DNA from: Mermis nigrescens
Lineage: Eukaryota; Nematoda; Enoplea; Mermithida; Mermithidae
Direction of reading: 5' to 3'
Length of the DNA: 64,000 nucleotides
Assembly: GCA_036768485.1 (NCBI GenBank)
Contig: JAVLUZ010000704.1
Span: 275,510-339,509 of the forward strand
In this document: positions 35,542-47,500 of the stretch, in pieces
Numbering within the stretch: position 1 is the stretch's first letter
Layout: every line of letters starts with the position of its first letter
Position numbers and translations under genes: made by a program
Notes under the pieces: generated by a model
What the model was told of the DNA's origin: nothing
Databases searched by the model: none
What the model saw: the letters and a program-made list of their open reading frames with translations, nothing else

Positions 35542-38500
35542 AATAATGATAATAATAATAATAATAATTATAATAATAATAATAATAAATAATAATAATA
35601 ATAATAATAGTAAGAGTAATGATAATAACTAATTGGCTATGCTGTGTCCTTGCACTCGTACTGTTCTTTAATCGTAAGACATTGTCCGGATGCAAATTGT
35701 TGCATTTTGTTTGGAACGATTGACTATTATTACTCATAATTTATTATTCTTTTTAACTAGTCGCTGAAGAAGTCATTTTATCACTAAATAATTTGAAAAT
35801 TAAGAAATTCCGGCTTCCGTTTCGCGTTTATTGTCCAACAGCGTTTACATGGTCGCTTCGTGGTGCGCTTGCGTCGAATTAGCCATTGTATCCGGTTTTA
35901 CGACGTTCTTGCCCAAATACATCGAAACTCAATTCAGCTTGTCTCCTTCGTCCGCAAGCGGGCTCACTGGTTGGTGCAGACATTTAAACAACGGGGACAC
36001 TCAGGAGCCTGGACCACACCTGGGCGTGGGGGTGGTTTGGGGGTTTGCACTTTCTGAGAAACCGAAATACCCCCCCCCGCCCAGAAACCAAAATACCCCC
36101 CAGGAACCAAAATAACCCCTATAATTCAATAATTGAAATTTTTAGTTTCTTTTCGCAATTTTTTGATGCCAATGGATAGTGCTCGATGAGAAACGTTGAA
36201 AAATAGTGTTTTTTTGCCATACCACCTTTTTTAGGGCATTTTCAACCTTTGAAAAATCTTGCGCACCCCCCCCCCCTCAGAATTTTGCTGCTGCCCACGT
36301 ATGGCCTGGACCCTTTATAATCTGAAAGACCCCCCAAAAATCGATAGACCCCAGGAACTTTTGGTTCTATTTTTGGCGATTTCGTACCATCAGAGCCCTC
36401 AGAATTTGGTTACTTTGCATTTGAAACGGGACCATGATCGGACCCCTTAATTTAACCCCTCCTCCGCAGACCCTCCCTCAGGATTACATTTTAAAAAAAA
36501 TTGTTTTTAGCAATTTTTCAATTCAGTGGATAGAAAATGATAAGTAACGTAGAAAAATATTGTTCATTTGACCCTAACGATCAATCTGTGACTCTTTCCG
36601 GCTTTCAAAATGCTTTTGAAGCTCCTAGAATTCAGGCCCTATTCATATATCTTGGGGCATGTAAAGCGTAGGTAGAGGGGTTAGGAGCGCAGATTCGCAA
36701 GGCTAAAATTTTAAGACTCCAAAATTTTCGAATTTCATGAATGCCGAAAAATCGATAGTTTAAAGCAGAAAAATTTCTCGACGATCTTACTGAAACAGTA
36801 TTCGTTCGCTTCTACAAAAAAAACTGCGAAAATGAGGAAATTTCCAAAAAAACAAATTTTGGAAATTTGAGACATTCAAACGATAATATTTAAATTCAAA
36901 ATGTTTTTATCTTCCGTCTGATTCTCGTTGAACGAAATGCTTTTTCGTTTTTTATTATAGTTTTTAATTTAAAAATAATATGTTACTAAACACGCCATGT
37001 TGTTTAATCTGTTATAGGGACTCGGCCATTTTCGATGCAAATGTCGATTTTTTTAAAATCTTAGCCATCACCTACGTGCACATAGAAAGGGGTGAGAGGG
37101 GATGATTTCCCGCAAAGCGAAATAATGACTTTTAAAAGAATTTTCTATGTACTACGTATTGTGCACACGGTTTTTTTGTATTCAGCAAAGCTTTTTTCCG
37201 ATGTACAAAGACTTTTCGGGACCGTCTTTGTACATGTACAAAGATTTTTCGGGAAGAAAAAACTGCAAAAAAGGTCTGAAATTCGCAAAAATTTTCGGCG
37301 CTTCGCGCTGAAATTTGTAATCGTATGTCCTATATATCTTTATAATAGCAGAAATTGCATTTTCAAAAGGAAAAATGTCAAGTTTTTCGGCCCTTCGCGC
37401 CGTTTCAAGACGATTCTTAATGATTTGTGTTCTCAGAAACCCAGAAATTAGCTAAAAGACACTACCAAAGGTCGAACAGCTCTGATTTTACTACAGAAAT
37501 CGCTACTGTACCATATTAAAGTATCCAAAGATTTGTTTGTTCAAAATGTACGAAGACTTTTAGGAACCATCTTTGTACATGTACAAACAGGACCTTGTGC
37601 AAAAAACACTGTTTGCGCATCTGTATTCCTAGCCAGACGGGAATATTTTCCTGAAGATGATCTTTTTCTCTCCTTCTACTCGTCTTATCAGAAATCGTGT
37701 AACGTGTGGGATTTTATTTAACATTATTCTCTTTATTAAACGTATTCTCAAAATTATTCGATTTTATCAATCTATTCTATTTAATTTAAATTAAACATTT
37801 CGAATTCATTTCAAATTTCATCCAAAAATTATATTTATCTTCGGTTTTTTTGCAAATTTCAAGGTCTCGTTGCTATACCGGGTGCTTGCGTAGGCATATT
37901 TTTCGGGGGTTGGGTGATCAAATATTTCAAGTTGGAGATGAAGGGCGTGGCAAATTACGTCGTCATCGTGAACTGTCTTTCGATGATTATGTTAACTTTA
38001 TTTTTTGCCTTCGGTTGCGATAACATGCGCATCGCCGGACTAACCGTTCAATACGATCCAAAGATTGAGTAAGTTTGAATGAGTTAATGAATTTTTTACC
38101 TCGCACCCTACCTGGGCAATGGCTGTCGGTTCGCCCCGTGCAACTTCCAGCCAAAAGGGTGGTTGGGTCCCTAGACACTGAAAAAGATGGGTCTGTCCCT
38201 GAAAAAGGTGGATCCGTGCCTGAAAAAGGAGGGTCGTTCAGCTTAATCAGTGGGTCAGTCACTGAAAAAAGGTGGATCCATGCATCAAAAAGGTGTCGAA
38301 CAGTATAATAAGATGGTTCCTTTGCATGTTTTGCAAACTGATCATGATATACTGTATCTAGCATTTACTTTAATTATCAGCAAAAATTTTCTCCCAGTAC
38401 AAAACATAGCCCCGTCCAAGTTACCCCTTCGCCCCGTCTAACTTTTTGGTTCGGCCCGTCCTGGTGATGGGCCGATATGGGGCATAGCCCAGGTGTGCCT

Positions 38501-41500
38501 CGCACCCCGCAAGATCATGTATGGTGGCTACCATAGGTGGGCGGCATCAAAATTCTAGGGGAGTGCAATATTTTTCGAAGGTAAAAAATAGCCTTAACAT
38601 GTTGGTATGGCGAAAAGACGCCATTTTTCAACGTTTCTCATCGAGCACTATCCATTGGCATCAAAAAAATTGCGAAAACACGAAAAACAATTCAAAAATT
38701 GAATTATGGGGGTTAATTTGGTTTCTGGGGGGTATTTTGGTTTCTTGGCGGGAGTGCATACACCCCAAAACCCCCCACGCCCAGGTGCGGTGGCTACGCG
38801 TCAAAAACATCGCTTTATGGCGTTTCTGACGATTCTCTATTTTTCTAAAGCAAAAAATATTCTAAAAAACCATTTTGAAATGATATCAGGAAAATTTGAG
38901 TAAATTCAACAAAATACATACGCCTGGTTTTAAAAAATGAGTATATGGAAAATTTGTCACTTTGGGCGAAAATGTAGAGAGCTAATGACGCTAAAAATAG
39001 CTCTTACGAATTTTCGAAAAATCGTAAATTCTGTGGATGAAAAGCTTTCTATGGGGTGATACCCCACCCTCTAACCACCACGATCATGTATATATGTTGA
39101 CAGTCCGTCGTAATCGGTGAGATGAAGAGCATGTTCGAGCTGGAACGGTCCTAAAAATTTTTTTCAAGGTTTCAATAGCCTCAAAACTACTATTATGTAG
39201 ATGTATCAGTTACGTATTCAGGATTTATCATCGGAGACCTCAGATTCTTTGCTTTACATCTCAGAAAATCTTTTAGGCTAGTTGAAATAAAGTTAATTTT
39301 TGAACATGCTGTCGTGTCTGTTCGTTTAGATTTCCAAAATTTCAATTTTTTCAAAATTCTTCGTCTTCGAGCTTTAAAGTCGTAAATGTTATATTAAAAA
39401 AGCAAGATGAGGAGCGCCAAAATCCTTTTTTCCGCTGAAATAAAGTAACCACTCGTCTTTCCTTAGATTATGCGTATTTTTAAGCATTTACTATCAATGA
39501 AATTATCATATCTTACCCGTTTACCAATGAAAAATGACTTGTCCCTAAGAGGCAGTGTTATTCATAGTCCTACCTGAAGCAAAATGCTTGGCAATAAATA
39601 CATAATATGTACATACACGGCGCGAACCACCTGAATGATGAAAATATACAGCGAAATTCTTTTAATCGACTTCGGTTTCAAACTCTTTTTCAACGGTCCA
39701 TGGGCATACATGCATATAGGGGTATTATGTATGTACCCCTCTAAAGGGTCAGCCGGACAGGTATTATCCGGCGATTTTGAGCTGATGGGATGTTTTTTTG
39801 CATCATTTTTGAGGTCAAAAGCAGTAAAAATGTCAAAATTTTTCCGGCGCTTCGCGCTGGGTTAGTATTTGTATGTACTTTTTACTCAGAAAGCGCCTAA
39901 AATTGATCAAATTTTCGCATTTTTTTAGTGTTAAAAGTGATATAATGCAGTCAAAATGGACTAAAAATGCTTTACAATTGTGATATTACCACGAAAACCT
40001 TTTGTAGGCTATTTTGACCATTTTGATCGTTTAAACAGCTGAAAAATCGTGTACATTAATTTCGGAATTTCCATCCTCTGCCGACCCTGACCTTGTGCAC
40101 CTATGTTCGGGGGTTGCGCTCTTTCCTAATTGCGTCCCTTGAAGGTAGGCGGCTGACAGATTCTAATCGAGTTTAAGCACTTTTGCGAAAGACTTTCAAT
40201 TTTTCTGACCCTAATTTTGTCTTATTTTCTCGAAAAAATTTCTCCTTTGCCCTTTATCAAACAAAAACCCAAATGTCGGAACAGTGATATTGTTTTAATT
40301 AAAAAATTTGGAAAAATCGTTCGATTTTGACATTTTTTAGCTTTTACGATCGGCCGCTCAATTTGACATCGTCTTGCAATTTCGACTGCAGTTGTCGCAA
40401 TTCAAAGTACAGCCCCGTTTGTGGAGCCAACAATATTACGTACGTTTCGCCGTGTCACGCCGGTTGCACATCGGCCGTTTCTACGGGCAAACAACGCACC
40501 GACATAGTCGGTGACGTCACGTGGGATACTCATGTGCTTATTTCATTTTTTCCATTCAAATTTATAATTCGCATTTTTTGTTTTTTTAGTTCGGCTAATA
40601 ACACTGTATTCTGCGCAATGTTTTTTTGTATGTGGCAATGATTTTTCCCGATGCACAAAGACTTTTGGAAACCGCTTTGTACATGTACAAAGATTTTCGG
40701 GAAGACAAAAAATGCAAAAAAGGTTCAAAATTCGCATAAATTTTAGGCGCTTCGCGCCTAAATGAGTAATTGTGTGTTCTTTATGTCTTTATATTGACAG
40801 AAATTGCATTTCAAAAGGAAAAATGTCACATTTTTCGGCGCTTCGCGCCGTTTTAAGACGATTCTTAGTGAGTTTTGCCCTTAGAGACCCAGAAATTAGC
40901 TAAAATACACTACTAAAAGTCAAAAAACTCTGTTTTTACCATCACTAAAATTGCTAGTGTACCATATTATAGTGACCTAAAATTTCGTGTTTACAAAATG
41001 TACAAAGACTTTTGGGGACCATCTTTGTATATGTAAAAACAGAACTCGTACAAAAAAACACTGATTCTGCACGAAAATATTAGAAATTCGGTAGCTGACT
41101 TTTTATAATGAACTTACATATGACGAATGGTCTTGATCGAATCACGTTTTCCGTTACATGTGTATTTTTTTAAATATTTTTTCAATCTTCGGTCAAAAAT
41201 TATAGGTCGTCTCCATACATGCACAGCATGGGAATTCTGGGGGGTGAAAACCTAAAATGCCTTTTTTGGGCCCAAAAATGGCCCGTACCCCGTACGCGTT
41301 AAAAAACATCGTTTTTGGCGTTTCTGACGATCCTCTATCCTTCTAGAGCATAAATTGATGAAAAAAATTTCGAAAAAAGTCGAATAAATTGACCAATATA
41401 TCGCTTAAAACATGGATATATGGCGCGAAGCGCCGAAAATTTGGCGATTTTGAGCAAATAGATAGCCAAAAACCCTTAAAAAGACACTTTTTCTACCAAT

Positions 41501-44500
41501 TTTCAGGTAAGTTTAGGAAACTTTTGAAAAATCGCCAATTCTGGGGGGTGAAAAATTTTTTTCGGGGGGGGAATGCTTCTGCGGGGGTGAAACCCCCCCA
41601 AACCCTCCCCCAAGATCATGTATGGTCGTCTCTCAAAAATGGCCGGAGAGATTTAAATTTAAATTTACCTTAGTACCTCTATAGACCGAAATTTCGAGCC
41701 GTTACTTGTACGGTGAATATGTACATAGTATGTGTATGTTCTTACGGCTTAATATTTAAGTAGATAAATTCGGAAAATTTCGTAAAATTTGATTGTCTTT
41801 GTAATGTCGTCACATTTTGTGACCCAGGGACGGATGACCGAAAAATTTCAAGCTTAAATCACGTAATTTCTCCACCATTCGATGACAAACAAGACAAACA
41901 TACGATGTCTGTATAAAATGTACTTCAGTGCCTAACTAAAGCAAGCTTTTAATTCCTCTCGCAATTTCGATTTATTTTCTGTAGTTGAAATGTCATGAAC
42001 GACTGAAGTTAAATATGAATAGTTTTTTCTAACTAACCAGAGCACTGATTTTCTCAGCTTGCCGCAGCAGGGAAAATTTGTCAGTTTACTTTAAAATTGC
42101 TTATGATATTCTGGGCTTAGAATTGCAAAAATGGACTACTTCCAAACGATTTTTGAAATATGTTACATAGGCAGTGTTTTTTTGTACAAGGTCCGTTTGT
42201 ACATGTACAAAGATGGTCCCCAAAAGTCTTTGTACATTCTGTACGTGCAAATTTTTCTGTACCATATGGTACAATAGCGATTTTAGTGTGGTAAAACAAG
42301 GTTTTTCGACCTTTGGTAGTCGTATTTTAGCTAATTTCAGGGTTCCTGAAGCCAAAAATCACTTAACATTGTCTTGAAACGGTGCGAAGCGCCGAAAAAT
42401 TTCACATTTTTACATTCTAAATGCGAATTCTGCCATTTAAAGATATATGGGACAAACAATTGCTCATTTCGGCGCGAAGCGCCGAATATGTTTTGGGAAT
42501 TTTACACCTTTTTACAGTTTTTGTCTTCCAAAAATCTTTGTACATATACAAAGACGGTCCTGAAAAGTTTTTTACATCGGGAAAAATCTTCGCCGAATAC
42601 TAAAAACCGTGTACATAGGTATGTACGAATGAATGTACACACTCACATATCTATAGCTGGAGAGTTTTTCAGCTCATTTTCAGGAAATTTAATGAGCAGC
42701 TCCCAAAAAATTAGCTTCGTCGGTGAAAGATGTTTTAGGAATTTTCAGTTCGATGCGAGAACTTGCTCCTTTCCCTCCGTAAAAATGTATTTGAAAGGCT
42801 GGCAAAATTGTTAATATCGTGTCGATCATTCCTTTTTATTATAAAAAATAATAATAAAAATAATAATAAAATAATCGTTTTTATCTACGGTTCGATTTTT
42901 AATTATTGAAAATAAGCAGTAATTTATGACGAGCATTTTTCATCCTTTATTTTACCATTTTTTTGACAGAATTTCACGGGTTGCGCGTGCCTTTTGCCAT
43001 ATTTTAACGAAAGCGTGGCACATTCGAATCATTTAGTGTCGGCTAAAGAAGGCGTTTGCTTATCCGACTGCAAAATGCTGGCGCCCTTTCTGGTTTTGCT
43101 GTTTCTTATATCTCTGGCAGCCTCCAATAATCAAATGCCTTTAGTATTAACGACGCTCAGGTATACTGTAGAGGTTTAAATACAAATGATCAAAATTATT
43201 ATAAATTCAATAAATTAATTGTACGCAATAGATAGTCATTCGTACGACATGGGTATGGTGTTAGCGTGTAAGAGCGAGTTTTAGAGATTTTCCCACCTGA
43301 AGCTGACCCAACCAAACATGGGCAGCAGCATACTTGCACAATTGGGAATTCTGGGAGGAAGGGGGGGTAGAAATTATAAGGTGCCTTGTTTGGGTCCAAA
43401 AATGGTAGGTACGCGTTGAAAACACCGTTTTTCAACGTTTCTGACGATGCTCTATCTTTCTAGAGCATAAAAACAAAAAATTTGGACAAAAAATCAGAAT
43501 CGTCGGAACAAATTGAAAAAAATGTAGTTAAAACATGAGTATAATGGCGTGAAGCGCCGAAAATTTGGCACTTTTTAGCAAATAGATAGCTAAAAATGCT
43601 TTAAAAAAGCATCGTTTCCACAAATTTTCAGAAAATTTTTGGAAACTTTTAAAAAATCGCCAATTCTGGAAGGGGGGGTGAAAAAATTTTTGCGGCTGTT
43701 AAAATTTTTCTGGGAGTCTGGGAGCGTGAACCCCCCCTAAGGATTTCGGGTGGGTCTGGGTGGTTTAAAACCATCATAAATTTTAGAAAAAATATGTCAA
43801 AAATTTAATTATGGGGGTCTATCGATTTTTGGCGGTCTACCGGATTCTAGGGGTCTATCCCCCCACATCAACGTGTGAATCCGACCGCCATCCCATGTAA
43901 AATTGAAATTTCTTACCTTCTCTCCCGACTTTCTCGCAATATTTTTTAAGCCATCCTTAGCTGCTTTTGCAACTTTTTGACCGAAAATAAGAAATCAATT
44001 ACCCCATCCCCCAATGGCCGTCTGCCTACCCCACCTGAAATTCTTTGATATCGTATATTTTTTCACTTGCCAATTTTTTGTCGATCGTTCACTGTTTTAC
44101 TTTACAGGTTTAAATCGGATATTTTTTCGATGTCTGGTATAAAATTTCTGCAAACTTGAAAAATTGGCTACGAAAGTTGGAAGTTTTGATGGTTCACTAA
44201 AGTGCCTTTTTTGTGTCCAAAAATGGTAGGTACGCGTTAAAAACTTCGTTTTTAAGCGTTTCTGACGATGCTTTATCTTTCTAGAGCATAAAAACAAAAA
44301 ATTTAGACAAAAAATCAGAAAAGTCGGAACAAATTGAACAAAATATAGTCAAAACATGAGTATAATGGCGCGAAGCGCCGAAAATTTGGCACTTTTGAGC
44401 AAATAGATAGCAGCTAAAAACGCTTAAAACAGCATATTTTTAGAAAATTTTGGGGACTTAAAAAATCGTCAATTTTGTAGGGAAGGGTGGAAAAATTTTT

Positions 44501-47500
44501 GCGGGAGTGAAAATTTTTCCGGGGGTGTGAAACTCCCCACAATCCTCCCGCCCCAAATCAAGTATGGCTCTGACCTCTTTTCATTTCCATTTGTGTAAAT
44601 TATCTATGAATTTTAAATTTTATCAGTCTATGAATTTAATTTTGATTTTATTTTTATAAATTTTGCAATTCGATTTAGCTTATTCTCTTCAGATCTGTAT
44701 CCGAAGAGGAAAAAGCGTTTGCCTTAGGTCTTCAGTTGGTTTTGCTTCGCCTTTTCGGTAAGTTTCTTTCAGCGCTCTTCTCTACACTCTGCTAAAATGA
44801 CTTGAGAATGCTAAATTATTTTTAGTGCATACTTCGCGTTAGTTGAGGTTTTGTTTTGCTGAAAATCATTTCCCCGAAATTTTCGCTTTTTTAATCAAAA
44901 TTTCTGTATTTACTCAAGAATAATATTGTTCGTTAACATAATCAAGAGATCGCGATGGCTAATTTCCCTCAAAAAAAATTCATTTGATACAACTGTACAC
45001 AGGCACGTATCTCTGGGGGAATGGGGGTGGGGATTCGGACCCCCAAATTCAGAAAAATCGGAAAAATTGGATTTTTTAAACGTTATTTTCTGCTATTTCT
45101 GGCCTTTTTGGGCTTAGTCCCCCCAAAAATTGGTGTTGGTTCCCCCCTAAATTGGACGGCCAGCTACGTTCCTGACTGCACAGCGTCGCTTAAGCTGTTC
45201 CTATGGTTTGTCGCTTTCATATTACTAGTTTGTAATATTATGCCTAAATTAAATTGAATTAGTAGGTTAAATCAAAAACAAATCATATAAATAAAACGCA
45301 TTTATTAATTATACTCTTTGGTCTTTAACGTTAAAAATACATTTTATGCAATAAAATACTCTTTACTCAGCATTTTGTTCAAAAATTAGCTTTCTCTCAA
45401 GTTTATGTGTGCTTACTCGAAATTCAGGATAAATGTCTATATTTAGGGGGCTACTAGCGGACTTGCAAATTTAGCATCGTAAAATTCTATTTTCTGAGTA
45501 AAAGATGTCATGCGACTGGATAGAGCTTGATAATAAGCGTTGAAAAATGGTGTTTTAGGTCCTACGATAAATTTTCGGCACTTTTTCAGCCTTTAGAAAA
45601 CTTACCCCCCCCTCTTTCACCCCACCACTTAAACGCTGCCCATGACGGTAACGGCCAGACCTTCGTAGTATAGGAATTCTAGAGGGGGTTGAAATTTTAA
45701 AGTGCCTTTTTTGGGCCTAACAATAGTAGTATGCGTCAAAAACATCGTTTTCCGGCGTTTCGGACGATGCTCTCTCGTTCTAGAGCATAAAAACATGAAC
45801 AATCTCGCAAAAAAATCGAAAAAAGTCGAATAAACTGAACAAAATATTGTCAAAATATGAGTATATGGCGCGAAGCGCCGAAAAATCGACACTTTCGAGT
45901 AAATAGATAGCTAAGGTTTAAAAACACTGCGATTTTAAGGAAATGTTTGGAACTTTTTAAAAATCGCGAATTCTAGGGGAGGTGTTAAAATTTTTCTGGT
46001 GGGTGAGTTGAAACCCCCGTCCCCTGGGATCATGTACAGTAACGGCTTGCTGAATTCGAAATATAGTTGGATGAGTATATGCATATGTACATGATTTGGG
46101 CTGGAATTTTCGAGCCATAATTGCTAAGCGTGTCTATTTAAATTTTATTCTTTTTCTTGATATTTCAGGAAAAACAAATTTTTGTGCAATTTCAAGATTT
46201 TGTACTATTTTCGGTTACATCCCGGCGCCTATACTGTACGGAGCAGTGATTGATAGCGCATGTATGCTGCCCAGCGATAGTTTTGTGCGCCGAGATCAAG
46301 CTTCTTGCCTGTTATACGACGTTCGCCATTTCCGCTTTCATTTTGCCGCCGTTTCTATGGTTCTTATGGTAAGTGATTTGCCTGAAGAAAAACGAAAAAA
46401 TTTTGGCCTTAGCCCGTCGGCTTTTTTATAGTTCGACTGCCCCTCTCGATTTTCGGCAAAAGCTTGCGTTCTTTTGCTATTTTTAGGCGGTTTTTGCCAT
46501 TTTTGATCGAAAATGAACATCATTTACACCCCTCCCCCAATCTAAAAACGGTTGTCTACCCCCACTCGAAATTTAGAGCTGGTTATGTATATCTGTGTGT
46601 GAAAGACCCCGTTTTACCATCGTGTTATGTATACAACCCAGAAATTTGTGTGTACAAAATGTTCAAAGATTTTTGGGAAGACAAAAACTGTAAAAAGGTG
46701 TCCTATATATCTTTAAAATGGCAGAATCTGCATTTAGAATGAAAAAATGTCTAATTTTTCGGCGCTTCGCGCCGTCTTGAGACAAGCTTTAGTAATGTTT
46801 GGCGTCAGAAACCCAGAAATTAGCTAAAATACACTACCAAAGATCGAAAACCCTGTTTTGTCACACTAAAATCGCTACTGTGCTACATTACAGTACCTAC
46901 ACAAAAATTTGCATACACAAAATGTACAAAGACTTTTGGGGACCATCTCAAGGAAACACTGGTTCTTCATCATGTATGTATGCACATAGGAAGGAGTAAA
47001 AGGGGTACCCCCACTGAATCCAAAGGTTAGATAATGTCGAACGATTTGAGCCTAAAATAGTGGGTTTTTGTTTTTTAGCGATTTTTACGTAAAAATGGCT
47101 TAATGTCTATTTAATGTAGCAAAAATCCTGTATTTTACCTCTCTCTGACCCCCAAAATCTCTATTTCACTCCTCCCTGGCCAACCTGACCTTGTGCATAT
47201 AATGTTATCCATGTCTGACTGAACTTTGAGCGGATGGGAAGGCAAAAACTACACATAAGCAATAAATCAAGTTTTGCACTTTTTAGCTCAAAAGCTACTC
47301 CAAAAACCTGTTTTGGTGATCATTTAAACGCATTTAGAGAATTATTCATTTTTTTATTGGGGAGACCCTTGTTACAAAGGGAAAAAATTTTCATTCTTAA
47401 GAAGAACTGCCCCTGGCTACGAACCTGTTGGTACGTAACTGAGATTTATTTTGCTTCTGATTTGGGGAGGGTCCGATTGAGCAAGATTGCCAAAAATAGC

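Noticed and set aside
35519..35737. Ile/Tyr-rich frame on the minus strand
   Set aside because: It is the reverse of the (AAT)n microsatellite.
35842..35969. Shorter version of SLCO exon 6 beginning after CAACAG
   Set aside because: It does not join exon 5 in phase and drops the conserved stretch before VYMV; the acceptor at 35804 solves both.
40507..40512. Stronger-looking donor G|GTGACG for SLCO exon 8
   Set aside because: It would put exon 9 out of frame and lose its cysteine-rich loop end. The weaker ATA|GTCGGT keeps phase.
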